64,000 nucleotides of DNA. Origin: Trebouxia sp. TZW2008. Taxonomy: Eukaryota; Chlorophyta; Trebouxiophyceae; Trebouxiales; Trebouxiaceae. The DNA lies in assembly GCA_002118135.1 (NCBI GenBank), contig BDIU01000065.1, positions 371,985 to 435,984 on the forward strand, in the 5' to 3' direction. This document shows positions 40,419 through 54,100 of this stretch, piece by piece; the stretch's first letter is position 1; each line of letters begins with the position of its first letter. The position numbers and the translations under genes are program-made. The notes below the pieces were generated by a model. That model saw only the letters and a list, made by a program, of their open reading frames with translations, had not been told where the DNA came from and ran no database searches.

Positions 40419-43400
40419 ATGGTCAGCTTAGCAGGCCTGCATGAAAAGCTGGACGACCTCCAGTCTCACTGGCAGGACGTTCAAAGAGCTGTCAGGCAGT
40501 CTCCAGGGAAATACAAGCACGTTATTGCAGCAGATGCAAGTCAAGGTGCTGTACCACAAACAAGGATTGCAGGCTGTGAAAGCTTGTGCCACTACTCAGC
40601 CAGTTCTGCTATGTTTTTTGCAGAAGTGCCTGAAGCAATGGCAAAAGCAGACACCAGAAATTGTGTCCATGGCTCAGCAACAAGCATCAGACAGCGAGCA
40701 GTCACACCTGTCTTGAAACCAAACAAAAGCTCAAAACCGCTAGGTTTGCAGTTACACATGCCTGCTTCCAATGTATATTTGATGGTAAATGGTGCACAAG
40801 GTATGCTTGTTGTGTCCATGCAGTAATTAGACCACAAGGGCCGTATGCCAGGCCTTCGCAAAGGGGATCACTTGCCAAGCAGCAGAGCTGCGGTGTTGAA
40901 AGCAGATCTGTGCCTAGACTAGCACATCCACCTGTGCATCCTGGCAGCAGCCCTCATTCAATGAACTTGTCAGCAAATCAGACGACTCTGCCTCAGCTAT
41001 CAACTGCATGCAAATCCAGGACGCCACCTAGCCAGAGCAAAGTCTTTCAGTCCAATGACACAGAGAACCAGTGGCTGGGTGATGTCCACACTCCAGACAG
41101 CATAGCTGCAAAGCAGAAAAGCTCAAGCAAGCGCAAGTCAAGGCCCAAGCGGCCCCAGTGGCAGGATGTCAGCATTGATCTGAGTGCATTGCAAGCATCA
41201 CAGGCAGAAAGCAGCACTAGCAACATGCAGCAAGCAGATCAGTCATCAAGTGGCATGTTGAGAGTAGACATTCCCAGTGCTGCTCACATGTCAGGCGTAA
41301 GTCCAGCTTCTCCATCACCACCAAAGCGCCAGTTGCTGCACAGTCCAAAGCAGCAAGCTAAGCAGCAATCCACCGTCCACCCTCTGCCCGCAATGTCACA
41401 GTCACAGTCATGTCAGGCACCAACGGTCACCGTAGCTCTGTCTGCATGGCATGAAAATATTGGTCAAGATCAGCTGTGGCAGCAGCACCAACACAGGCTG
41501 AGTCAAGACGCCAGCCAAAGCGCTGCACACCAGTCCTCTGCAACTGCAATACGTGAAAATTTCCACCATGCTGAGCCACCTTGCTGCCTACCACCACTGC
41601 ACCAACCAATCACTATCCCTGCTTCTCACATGGTCAGCAATTCTGGTCCTGCTGAAGATATGCGCAGGTCCAGGGATCTGCAATTGAACAAATCACAGGA
41701 TCTGTATGCGGAGAAGCATAGAGATCTGCATTTGAGCAAGTCTAGGGATGTGCACATGGACAAGACTAGGGATCTGCATGCTGGCTATCATGAAGACCCC
41801 AGGAGTGCACAACAGGTGCCTATGCAGTACATGCGCCACCCTTTTGGTTCAGGCTCCCCTGGTGGGCTGCACAAGCTGCATCGCTTGCTCAGACCCATCA
41901 CCACAGCCAAGCGCATTTATGACCCTCAGCAGCCCTCACAAGGGCATAACACAGCAGAGGAGCAAGGAACGCAACAGCACAGCAGCTATCAGGGTGTACA
42001 GCAAGCTCATCCGGGCATACAGGCCTCTGGGCCGCAACGGACTGACTTGCATCCCCGCCGCTTGCAGCCTATTTGCTCACCCAGGTCAAAGGCCTCACAC
42101 GATCACTATGCTGAGTGGCAGCAGCAAGGCTCACATGAGCAGCATGCCAAGGGGCAGCAGCAGCGGGCAAAGCAGCAAGGCACGGCTATGCCACATCACA
42201 ACAGCCATGTTCAGCAGGCTCATATGATTGCAGACCCACTCCCTGAGTCTGGATCTTTAAGCAGTGCCCATGCAGCTCAGCAAGGACCTGCAGAGTCACA
42301 GGCTCCTCAAAACGATGAGCAAGATGTCAGCCTTCGACTGCAGCAGGTATGTGACGATCACGGTATGTAGCAATTGCACCAACACTGAGAAGGGCACCAG
42401 CACCATCAGTAGCACAGCCCCGTGCTTGACGCGCCCTTCAGGCAGGCAAGCTGCACATGTGTTGTCTGACCAGTTCCTGACGACACTCAAGAAGCCAGGC
42501 CAAAAAGAATGGCTGGGGTAGTGGCATGCAAGGTGGTGCCAGACCACTTAACAACATTATCTGTACTGCAGGTGCGCAGTTGCTTGAGAAGCCGCAAGCA
42601 AAATCAAGAGCAGCCTTTGCAACTGGAAGCCAGCCCAGGTGCACCCACAGGTCCACCATCACACTCCAACATCAAATTGCTCATTGTGTATCATACTGTT
42701 GATTTCCAAGAAAGGTTCTACGCCTGAAGTTTCACGTCACAGAAACCTGACTTGTATCAGGTCCATCCGATTTTTGACCTAGCACGCAGTGCAAAAGCTA
42801 CATTGCAAAGATGCAGATGAATTGTCGTCAATGCAATGTTGATGCTTCCGACACACAAATGTCATTAGTCGAGCAACCTTCTACTTGCAAAGCTGAAGTT
42901 TTGAGCCGTAGAGCATATCAGCTGACTGTGAAGTGTCGGCTCAACTGTATTATGCGGCACCTGTTGGTAACCTTTAGCATAATCTAGTCCCAGCCCAGCA
43001 AAGCAATGGAATGCTGCTGTAGGACTGCCCACAGCTACTGGCAGGAGGGAGAGAGGAGATGGGGGCTTTGCTGGCATGCGCTTGAGTCAAGTGATGCCTG
43101 CCCTGCCCCCAATAGCATCCCGCCGCCCTCCTGCCCTGCCCCAACAGGCCAGTACCCCAGGTATTCCCTTACAATTTCATTATCACACGCTGTTTGGGAT
43201 TCTGCCTTTTCTCCTGCTGTGCACCATTTGTCCGTATTGTACATGTATTGTACCTACGTGCGTACAAATACCATAGCTATCTTGCCTCAGGCTGCAATCA
43301 GATCAAAGCCATGTAGTACAAAGCAACAGTCTGACATACAAGCTTCAGATATTTGCTAAGTGTTCTGCACATCAGTATACGACAGGACAAAGCCCTGTGG

Positions 43401-45642
43401 CACTGCGGTGTGCTACAAGCAGAGATCATGCATCCCTCAGAGGTTTTGAGCGCAGAGGATTTGACAAAACAATGCTGGGCATGGTAAAGCTGGCTCTCAC
43501 CTTTTGCTTTGCCATAAAGCCAATCTTGCAGGTGCTATGTGTATACGTTATGCTACGTGAATCAAGCATGTGTCATGCAGAGCAGCGTGGCATTAGTCAT
43601 AGGCAGCAGGAGGGGCTAGATGCCTGGCAGGGGCAAGGGCTGGATGAGGTTCTCAGACCTGCCCCCACCCTGCGGCCCCTTCTTGCAGGTTGAGCCCAGA
43701 CTGTCTTATTGTCCAGAGCCTGCTTGCTGTCTATCTTGCTGAGCTTTTGAGTCTCAAGCGCGAGTTGAAAGTTCGCTTTGCATGTGTATGCCAGGTGCCA
43801 AAGCATGGTCAGATGAGCTGGCCACTCTTCTGGGCTTGTCATTTGTATAGCATAGCACACAAGTACAGTACCTGACACCCTTGACGGTCACCTCTGTAGG
43901 TTGCTTCACTCCTGTCTGTCTTTAGCTGAATGTTGCCATGCGCAGCATGTGACCCATTGCATTCTGGCTGCATCAACTGATTGTGGCAAGCCCAAACTTT
44001 GTTGTACAGCGTCCCAGATGTTTTGGTCAAGCAACACATGTGACTCATTAGGCCTGTTGGCATGCGTCAGGTCGCCAGCGAATCCCTGCACAAGCAGGCC
44101 CCAGTCATGCGGCGCATAGCTACGGTGATTACATACGGGAGCTGCAGCAGTCTGGCACCAACTCTGGACAGCGCTTGGCTCTGCATGCTGGCAGACACAC
44201 CACGGTATGCGCCTGAGCTCGTTACTCATATGTATTTTCTTCCACATACTTTGTAAGAAAGCATGCAATGTGTTTGCTAAAGCCAGAACAGAGACAGCAA
44301 TGCAATTGGTGCCAGAGTCAAAGCATGAAATGCTTCTGGGCTCAACGCTCAGAAAGCTCACAAGTTGTGCAGTGAAAAGCCATGTGCTTTGACTTTGAGG
44401 GCAGTTTGAGACAATGGTGCAATCTGCACCACAGCTGCATGACACGCATCTACACGCCTGACTTAACATCCTGCAGGCCAAAACTCACTGCTGAAAGCTT
44501 GTTTGGTGCTATGCATGCTATGTATACAGACCATGGCAGTTGGGTGTGCACCTGAACTTGTACTCCCAGCCTTTGTACTCATGACTTGCTCAAGCATAGC
44601 AGCTAAGGTGATACAACAGCTATATGCTTGACACTGTCAACAAAACAGCATAAGACTTGACGAGATGCTAGTTGAGTTTGATGATCTACCTGTCATGGCT
44701 CACGCAGGGTCACAATCCGGGCAATAGTGCTGAAGGCAGCGCAAGGCCACCCATCATGCCTAACAGCTCTCAGTCAATTCAGTCCAGACAAGACAGCCAG
44801 CGGCCTGGTGAGCCCCTGTTGCACTTCAAATTTTATGGCATGTTACCATTGTTGCAGTTCAGGGTTGCAAGTGCTGTGCTATAAATGCAAATTAAGTCCC
44901 CTGTTTTCAGTGAGGCCTCACACTTGCAAATTGTCCAAATTTTAGCTCTCACTTTGACTGCTTCTGCAAGGCACACACAAACAGCAGTGCATTGGGTGTC
45001 CTGGCTAGATGGGGCTACTGCACCCAGTTGCATGACACGCTTGATTGGTTGATTCATCTGTTGATGTATTGTCAATTGATGCCTCAATTGCTTGATTGAT
45101 TGGTGCAGTTTGATCAGCATGACACGTGCCTGATGCAGGCTGGTATCCGCTGTGTGATTGACCATGCAGGGCTCTCAATGATGTTTTCGATTGCTGGATG
45201 AACATGACAAGTGTCTGATGAAGCCTCATGTCAATTGTTGCTCATGCAGGGCCCGACATCATGTCCATGCTGCAGCGTGTCACCTACAATCAGAAGGCAT
45301 GGTTGATTGACTGATCAACATATTGTGAGTCTGACAATGGCTGATACCATCTCTGTCAATGCTTGTGCAGGGCCCAATATCATGTCCATGCTGCTGTGTG
45401 TCACCTACACTGCAAAGGCAGCCCAGCTGCGGCCTGCCAGCAAGCATGCATCAGATACCCCTGGAGACCCTCAGACTGAATGCAGCATCTGCCTAGAGGA
45501 GTTCACGTGTCAGCAACAGCTTCGCAGGGTGGGATGCGGGCATCTGTTCCATCCAAGATGCATACAGGAATGGTTTGCAACTGGCGACACTCGCTGCCCC
45601 ATGTGTCGGTTTGATCCTGTGACTCAGGGGTGGCCAAGATGA
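40419..45642 (+). CDS. Gln-rich protein with C-terminal RING-H2 finger (probable E3 ubiquitin ligase)
   Basis: Proposed exons: 40419-40743, 40824-42346, 42572-42638, 42999-43160, 43581-43688, 44071-44204, 44708-44807, 45371-45642. Every junction is in phase and the sum is 896 residues. Residues ~110-615 come from one long Gln/Ser/His-rich, probably disordered exon, with a run of ~10-residue units (RDLQLNKSQDL, RDLHLSKSRD, RDLHAGYHED) near 41665-41805. The C-terminus is a complete RING-H2: CSIC, then VGCGHLFHPRC, then CPMC (C3H2C3), typical of E2-recruiting ubiquitin ligases. Targets are unknown. The link between 42638 and 42999 is the weakest; reading through instead gives a stop at 42727 and would split the locus into two genes. 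Confidence 0.68.
45250..45301 (+). repeat. 5'-edge copy of the RING-gene last exon
   Basis: This acceptor plus GPDIMSMLQRVTYNQKA copies the start of the last exon (GPNIMSMLLCVTYTAKA, from 45371), 121 bp upstream. A GT follows the copy, but using both exons breaks the frame, so they are alternatives or the copy is skipped. Confidence 0.8.
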
Positions 45643-46314
45643 TGAGTGTACCGATGGTCAACACTCAAACTTATAGTATTACTGCAGACACTGATTTGGT
45701 AAAATTTTGCCAGTTGCAGCTTATGGATGAACCGTTTTGAGTGTACTTCCAATTCATGCAGTCATGATGACAGTGAGTTAGCTCAATCACAAAATACTGC
45801 TGCAACAATGCTCAGGCCTGTGACAGCATAATTTACTGACAATACTGCATTGTCCAATGGGAACAGCTTACAAGCTGTAGATTATGATGATTTAGCACAG
45901 CCCACTCATGTTGCCTTTACGGGCTGTCAACACCACAGTGGCCATCACAAAGCTGAAGTTGAAAACGTTCAACAAGCACATTGGAAGACGTTACGCAATT
46001 GAGCACTCATTCAGCAACTCACTTGTCTCTCACTGAAGCAACAAAAGAACTGACAACAGCAGCGCTGATCATCAGAAGTGACTCATGCAATCAAATAGTG
46101 CTGTTTGTACTACACACATGTGCAGACCAATCGGACAACACAACTCATGCTGAAACTTGAGGACTGCCTTTGCTGCATGCATCAGTAGTCTTGTATCACT
46201 ACTGCTACTTGCCGTTCCTGCAATGCTGCAATCCACACTAACAACCCAATCCACTGTTTGATGTCATATTTTGGTGACTTCTGTAAGCCAGACTGCACAA
46301 GTTCTGCTCATATA
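45643..46314. other. Convergent intergenic region, RING / SYLF genes
   Basis: 3' flanks of two genes. Nothing else was seen. Confidence 0.55.
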
Positions 46315-47735
46315 TCAAGTTGAGCTGCCTGCTTCTACAATGAGCTTGTGAACGATGTTGTAAAGGGGACGCATCTCCTCTGGAGAATCAACATCCCCTG
46401 CCAATATGTGGTCAGCAGTCACAGATGGCCCATACAACTCCCTGTTCAGCTTGTCATTTACACTTACCCTCCCACCTGCAACGCACAGCGATTGATCATT
46501 CTAGCTAGGATCTGCTTCCAAATACAGCAGTTTTGCTCAAGCAAGCAGCTGGCTGGCATAAAGACAAGTTGCTCATGCCAATGAATGATGCCATCCAGTA
46601 TGACTGATCATGGCAAATATAAGTGTCTCAGGCTGAATGTTAACATTGACAGCAACACAATGCTCAAGCTTTGGGATCAGATTTCTGCAAGCACCATCAT
46701 GTGTCCAGAAGCATGAAAGCACACCTTTGACAGAAAGGTCTAGCAAGGCCCCATCTGCTGTGCTGTAAGGGATTGCCTGCGTTTCTGAAAGATCTGATTG
46801 GACAACTGTGGAATCTTTGCCAACAATCAGGTCAAGATCTGCTCCCACTAGATTCTTCCTCTGAGCTTTGTGCAGAGCAGCGTCACTACCCAGCACAACC
46901 ACAGTCTTCACGTCATCATATCCTGCAAAGCTATGGTCACTCAACAGGCCTGTTAGCCAACACAGGCACTGTAACTACCGGAAGATGATATAGTACAGTG
47001 ACTCATGCATCCGAGCAAGCTAAAGCTGCAAGCGCACCTAGTGTCAAACCTACTCCTAGCTGATTCATTTGCAGGAAGCAGGGAGCAGACCATTGGGTGA
47101 CTCCTTCCTGCTTGCCTAGCTTCCTGATGGTGAAGGCAGTGCCATGCAGATATGAGACCACAGCGCCGACAAGCTTCAGGTCAAAGAACTGCAGACCCTG
47201 CAGCTTAAGTGCTCGTGTTTCAGTCATCCTGTGCAAATGTTGCAAAAGCCTCACACAACGCTGCAAGCGAAAGAAGCATAAGACTGGGTGTTGTGAAAAT
47301 GCTAGCCTTACCGAGCAGTCCCTCAGACTTGGCAAAGGGATGACGGCGTTTGTCTTCGCCATGCCCTGACCTGCCGGCGTGGTCATCTTGATGAGCATCG
47401 AACATGCATTGTTGTTTGCTTCGGTCAGAACGTGGCTTGGGTTCACCATCTGCAAGCAGCAGTAGTCAGCACGACACAAGACTGTGAACAGGAACTGTGC
47501 AACATCGACACTAGGTATACGCACGCACTTTGCGAGCTGCAACGCGACGCGCCGTGACTTCTGCAGGCTCAATCGAAGTCGACGTACAACGCACAGCGGC
47601 CAGATCCCGTCGCCGCACGACGATCACACTCTGCTCTTTGGCAAACCTATTGCAAAGCGCTGCACCAATGGTCGTCGCTGGGGAATGACGTCCGGTCGAG
47701 AGCAAATTGCGCAGAGTTGATCTGCGCTCAAGCAA
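46315..47735 (-). CDS. SYLF (Ysc84-like) domain protein
   Basis: Five exons: 47735-47529, 47449-47312, 47197-47038, 46922-46725, 46475-46315, all in phase, 287 residues. After a basic ~65-residue leader (MLERRSTLRNLLS..., possibly an organelle transit peptide) come the SYLF landmarks: IPLPSLRDCSGLQFFDLK, GTAFTIRK, WSAPCFLQMNQLGVGLTLG, VVVLGSDAALHK, VGADLDLIVG, then the C-terminal YGPSVTADHILAGDV and PLYNIVHKLI. SYLF domains bind phosphoinositides and, in yeast Ysc84 and human SH3YL1, actin. No SH3 or FYVE domain accompanies it here. It lies tail to tail with the RING gene and head to head with the TPR gene. Domain call is strong; organelle targeting is only a guess. Confidence 0.88.
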
Positions 47736-48110
47736 GCTGCTGCAACAGCTGGCATGCAGCGAGCATTAGTCACGCAATTCGCATTTCTTCGTGTAAGGAA
47801 TCTAAACCCTTGGCAGGAAGCTGAATTGGCTACAACGTCGCACGTGCATATCTAAACGGACTTGAGACGAAGCTCTTTCGGGATGAACTGTACATGCGCT
47901 TGCACCGTGTGTTTTTGCCTCCGATCCTCGATCAAATCGATCAACAACACGTCAGATCACCCATCAACGCAAGATCGATCATTCAAAACCTGCGTCTCAA
48001 GGGTTTTGCACGAGGCATGCACACTGGCTCATCTTGGGATTTGACGAGAAAACGCGCTCGGTCCGATATCTTGCCAGAGGGTGTTTACGAAGACTGCGTC
48101 CGTGAACGGC
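47736..48110. promoter_or_regulatory. Divergent intergenic region, SYLF / TPR genes
   Basis: 375 bp between divergent start codons. Both promoters must lie here. No motif is recognised with confidence. Confidence 0.5.
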
Positions 48111-51100
48111 ATGGACTCTGTGGAAAACTTGCTGCAAGCATCAGAGTCGTGTTTCGATAGCAAGGACTTTGCTGGTGCACTTCAAAAGGCTGACAACGCC
48201 CTACAAGTGGACTCAAACTCCGGAAATGCTCACTAGTACGTCTCCACACGTTGCTGCTTGTTACGTTAAAAGCATGTGCACACCTGGACACTTTTGTCAT
48301 GATTGCACACAGCCACAGATGCAAGTACAGTGTACTTACTTGAAGGGTTGTTGTGACAGTCGTGCTGGGAAAGCGGCATATGGAATGGGGGATGTCAAAA
48401 GAGGCAAAGCTGAGTACCGCCTGGCCATTGTATCAGACAGCTCAAACATGCAAGCCTGGGAAGGTTTGGCAGAGCTGCAGATGGCGAACGGAGAAGTCGC
48501 AGAAGCACAGCAAACCTTCGAGCAACTGGTAATGCCTTGCTCTATGTCAGGCACTCAGCCTGATTCTGAGCAGCAACTGCAATGTCTTGGAGCAAAATCA
48601 GGTAGTTTTTGCTGACCAGTCTTGCTCTGGTTGTGCAGCTGAGATTGGCTCAGAAAAGTGGCAACCTGCTGAAGCAGCGCGAGTATCACTGGCGGTCAGC
48701 TGAGGCCTTTGACAGGCTGGGGGAGTTTGCAGATGCTGAGGAGCAGCTTAAGCTTTTGCTGGACATGGAGCTTACCAAGGAGCAATATCTTGAAACTCTC
48801 TGTCATATGGCTGACATTCAGGTACTGACTGCATTTGCATCACGATCACCTCAATATAAACCAGCGTGGCAAGACAGGACTAGCCGCACAAGCACCCAGC
48901 AGGATTGTGCTGGAGTGTGGCATCTGTTTTTGACACTTTGAGCAGCTATCAATCATCTGCTCAGCAGAGAAGGCATTTGCAATCATGCCATGTCATGGAT
49001 TGTTGACTCGTCCAGTGCTGAAGACCTTGCATGTGTCAACTTCAAACTGATTTATTCTAATGCAGCAAGCTGTTTGTCTCAGTCCTATCGACACCTAAAG
49101 CAGCATCTGAGGTTGGCATAGCGCTTAATCTTATGCTCAACAATGGCACAAGGTTGTGCTTGCTTGCCATATCATCAGCTGAACTCACGTACAGGTCAAG
49201 ATTGAGGAGCAGCGCATGGAGCAGGCAGTTCACCAGACCATTGCCTCACAGAAGGGCAACACAGGCAACCTGGTGCGCAGCGTCACCTCAATCAGGCTTG
49301 GAGTAGACGCTGAGCGTGCAGATGAGCAGGACTCAGAGGAGGGTCTGGCTGACACCCTCAAAGAGATTGTCAAGCGCACCACACCCTCGCCCTTGTATGC
49401 CAAGTACCATGAGCAGCACCTGCAGCGCTTCCTGTCCAGGCTTGGCGCCTACACTGCAAGGCAAGTTGCGAGTTGTTGTGCAACTACATTTGCGTGTGTT
49501 GTGTGAAGCTGCAGCTTCATGGCCCTCAGGTACGCTTGCCAAATCAAACTGCATATGCACTGCATGCCTTTGAGGCTTTGTCATGCTGCTGTTCAGCAGG
49601 CCAGGTCCTCAAAGCATCCACTGCTGTGTCTACAAGCACGTTGCCTCACAGCAAAGCAATCGAAGAGGCTTGCTCAGCACATAGACACAGTGTCTCCTAG
49701 CAAAGCGGTGGAAGAGAGTTGCAGGCACAGCCGTGCATGCTATGCTCCAGCTTGACTGCCAGACGCCATGCTGTGTTTTCAGCTCAGAGGTATGGCTGCG
49801 CTGCAGGTCAGCATTGCGGCAGGACAAACGTGCAGAGGCTCTGAAGGAGTGCGTGAAGATGATTGCCGCCCCAGGCGGCGGCTGCTGCACAGTGTTCCCC
49901 TTTGAGGCAGCCATCTGGCTGCTTGAAGAGCAAGAGGAGCTGTTCGGCAACGGTGCAGGCAGGCGGGTTCAGCGCGCCAGCACTGCCAGCTGCAACAACC
50001 TGCACCGCCTTGTCAGCAAGGGATCCAGGAGCAATCTGCTGGCCCGCAATAGCATGTCCCGATCCAACCTGTACACAACGCCCAGCTTGTCGGGCACCAA
50101 CTCCAGTCTACAGAGCATGGGCACTAATCTGCAGAGCACAAACAACCTGCAGAGCTTGGGGCTGCAGCCTGCCAGCCCACAGCAGCTTAACTGGTACCGT
50201 GGCGATTCTATCAGTGGTGTTGATCGCGAATTCATCTACAAAGTGAGTTCAATGGCAGCTGATGCTATCAGTAAATGTTGCTGATCTGCTGGGCATGCCT
50301 GTGCTCACATGACCTGCTCTGCACTACAAGAACTGTCTGACTCTTCTGCTGGAAATTGCAACATCATGGTTCCAATGCTTATGTTGAACTACTTGATACC
50401 TTCGTTACATGTTCACCCCCTTGACTGTCTGAGTGTGGCTGCCTGATGGGCAAGCTTGTGACAGCAATTTGGTATGAATCCTGTGTTTGCCAGCTATCTT
50501 GCCTGTAGGCACTGACATCACTATGCTGGTGAGCGTTGCTCTGACAAGCTCATCGTGCATCATCTGCAGGTCATGAGAGAACAGGAAGAAGATGCAGCTG
50601 CTGCTCAGCATGTAGAAGCTGAGCTGAAGAAAAAGAAGGCAGTGCATGGCTTGTCTAAGGTGAGTGCATCACATACGCAGCCTCACCCTGCTGGTGCTGC
50701 TTGATGTCAGCTCGGCCGGACAGTAGCATGCATCTGTCTGCATCTTGCAGAGCAGCCGCAGTTCATTGTGGTCATGCTGCATTCAGCATCACATCTACGT
50801 GAGTATATTGCACTCAATCCTGTCAACTTGATGAAGATCTGCGGTCACGGCACTTTAATCAAGCTGAAAAGCTATGAGTGCAGTATATTCATGCAGACGC
50901 CACACTGAATGTACAGCATACACTGCTGGGCAATGTTCTGCGCATCGATGTAGGCGCTGCATAGACAGTCTGGCAACAGCCTGTGCAACCAACATACGCA
51001 CAACATAGGCCATTGGGCAATCCTTTGCCCATCAGTCTAGCATAGCCATCAAGGCGTGAATTTGTTCACGTGTTGCCAGGCAACTCTACCTGAGCCATGC

Positions 51101-54100
51101 TTGTTTGTCTGTCTGCTGCACAGTGTGTTGTGCGCACATGATATGCCTGCATCAATACAGCAGACAGGAAGCGTATCTGCCTCTCAAGGGTGCTGCCAGG
51201 TAACCCTGCTGTCAAGTAAAGACTCTGTCCACATGACAATGCAACATCAGCTTGCCAAAGACAGCCCAAGGTCAATTGCAGACACAGAAACTGGAAGAAC
51301 TTCCAGCCTGCCTGATTTGAACAGACAGCATTGAACGTCGTCCAACAATCACAAGAAAATGACATATCATAAACGCATGCACAAAGTGGCATACCACAAA
51401 GACACACAACAGGATGAGCTCCTGGGCGGCTGCGTGTTTGGACACAATGGCCCGTCCTAACAAGCTGCACATAAAGCTGCTGTACGCCGCAACACTAGAC
51501 ACAAGATGGCATCTTGAGCATGTAATGGTGTAATGAGATTCATTGATACGGTGGTATTCAGTAAAAAGAGCAAGATTTGGGCCATGCACACTTAGCATGT
51601 GCGCTGACTTGTGTGTCAATCAGTGTAGTTATGTTTTACTGCAGGCAGAGGAGTTTGGACGGCGGCTGGCTCACCAGTTCCCTTGGAGCCCTGCTGCCTC
51701 AGTGGCAGTGGGGCTGGCCCTGCGCCGCCGCTACCAGGGCCATTCCAGAGCGCCCTCCTCAGCTGACCACCGCAAGCAAATCATCAAGGTAGGATGCCTT
51801 TCTGATCTTTGCAGCAACAAGCTGCGCATAAAAGAATAGCGCAAGTTATGTTTCTCTAAGCCAATCTTTTCCTTGGAGTTTTGCGAGCTGCATGTTGACT
51901 CGATCTCATTCCTGATCTCTCTCAGCCCCAAGCAGCTTCTATTGATTAGGGGGTGTCAAGTCTTGGCTAGAGTTCAAAAGTCTTGGCTAGAGTTCAAAAG
52001 AGCTGCATTGCAGCCTGGTCATTCAACTGCACATCAGCAGAGCAGCTGTGCAATGCTCAGTCATAGCACTAATTTCATGCAACTGCATCTACAGATGCAC
52101 ACATGCTGAGTCCGATTTTTGGACATCATTGCAAGGCTCAGCATGTGATGTTTACAGGCCCAGCATTGGTTTGTACCATGACAATCTCTGCTTGCCTTTG
52201 GCTGTTGTGTGTTTTGCAGTGTCAGTATGGGTCTCTTACTTGCTCAGAGATGTCTAGTTGTCCAGACAAGTATGGGTGCTGCTGTTGTTGCACAGAACCT
52301 GAAGCATGGCATTGAGAGGGGAGCAAATAGCGCTGCTGGCTGGAAAGCTTTGTCAGAGCTGGAGTATCAGAGCAGGCAGTTCCAGGAGGCGTATGACACA
52401 GCAGTCAATGGCCTGGAGTGGTCAGTCAAGAGGCGGCGAGCTGGGCACGAGCAGCTGACCAGCTTTGCGCTGTCCTTGAGACTGGTTGTGGCGCAGTGTC
52501 TGCGGCGGCTGCAGCGGCTAGACGAGGCTGAGTACAATTTCCAAGTCCTTGCAGGTGATACCTGCTTAAATAGCCTGTCAGCAGATGCATTTGATACTGG
52601 GAAACTTTGTCAAACAAAATATCAAGGAAGGGTCTATGCCTTCTGGCATCAATTAGACAGAAGTCAAGTGCTGTATCAGGCTTCCTGGTAGATTAGGGGA
52701 GCTCTGCCACAAGAGGTTACCATTAGGTCTAATGTTCCTTGGTGTGGACTATCAGCCTGCTGATTAGTCATAAACAAGCAAGGTGCTCTCCTGTGCGTCA
52801 CGGTCTGTTGCCTTGACGTATATGCCTGACTGCTGCTCTTGCAATTTGACCAGGCTGCGTATGCATTCCCACATAACATGCCAGGTCGCATCTGTGTGCC
52901 AGACATCACTCTGTACTGGATCACTTGCAAAATCTTTAACTTGCTTGTCTGCAGTCAACACATGCAGTCAATATGTCAATTGTGATCAATGTATACACTG
53001 CAGTCAATATGATCTGCTGCAGTTGATGTGTGCTGCAATTCCTAGACATGTATGATGCAGTCACTGTCAGTATCTCTGACCGAGGTTTGGTTGCAATAAC
53101 CATGCAGGATTCTGGCTGTCTGCATGCATTATGTATATGCTGTGGACAATGTTTACTTTTCTTCAGAGCAGCTGTTGTGGTGGCTGGACTACAGATGCAC
53201 GAAATATTCACCATACTCAATACTTGCCACCTTCTAGACTTGGTTGTATGCTGCACACCTCTTCCACAGAAGCTCCAAGCCTCAGCAGTTATTATCATGC
53301 AGGCTGGACAACAGAAGGCGACTCTGCTTTCAATGAGCTGTCAGGCAGCTCGCCGCTGTCAATACGACAGCAGGCTTTGAGGGGCATTGCCAAAGTGGCC
53401 TTGGAGAGGGGCAATAAGGCTGAAGCACGACATCAGTACGAGCGCATTCTAGGCAAAGCCCTGATAGGGCGGGGCCCTCCTGCTGCTCACTGGGCTCATT
53501 CTGAGTATGCCTGGCTGCTGTTTGAGGATGGCAACCTTGAGGTGCGCTGTTGTCACTCTTCCTTTGCGAGACAAATGCAGTGTATGCAGCGAGATCTGAC
53601 CTAGCAGGCTGAGTCCAGAGATGCCTTTGGCTGCAAGGATTGCAGAGCATGTAAACCTAAGTCATGCTGCATTTGTAGAAGTGTGCAGTATGTCGACCAA
53701 TGTCTGCTGCTGGCTGAGCTGTTGATGCCTCTGTAGCAAGCAACCTTATAGAGCATCTAGCTCAGAGACAACTTAAGCTTCTGCAATGCTGTTGGCAGCC
53801 TGTGATGTTTCTGGCCCTTTATACCTTGTAGAGATGTACAAGAGCACTGCCTGCTCTTTGCTATGACACATGGTAGTTTGCTGTTGTTTGAAGCTCAAGC
53901 GCTTAGTGTAGGAAAACACCGTCTTGCAACAACCCTTCAGCATTGAAGTCAAGGAGGTTTCAAGGACACTTGAATATAGCTCAATCAAGCCGCTGTTGAA
54001 CTTGATTCATCAAGAGATTCTCAGCCTTTGAGGTTTACGTCAGCTTCAACTGAGACCTGTGCGACCATCTGCAGCTGGCGAAGCAGCAGCTGGAGACAGC

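Noticed and set aside
43906..44481. A 191-codon minus-strand frame that looks protein-like
   Set aside because: It is the antisense shadow of a plus-strand exon (44071-44204) that joins in phase to its neighbours in the RING gene.
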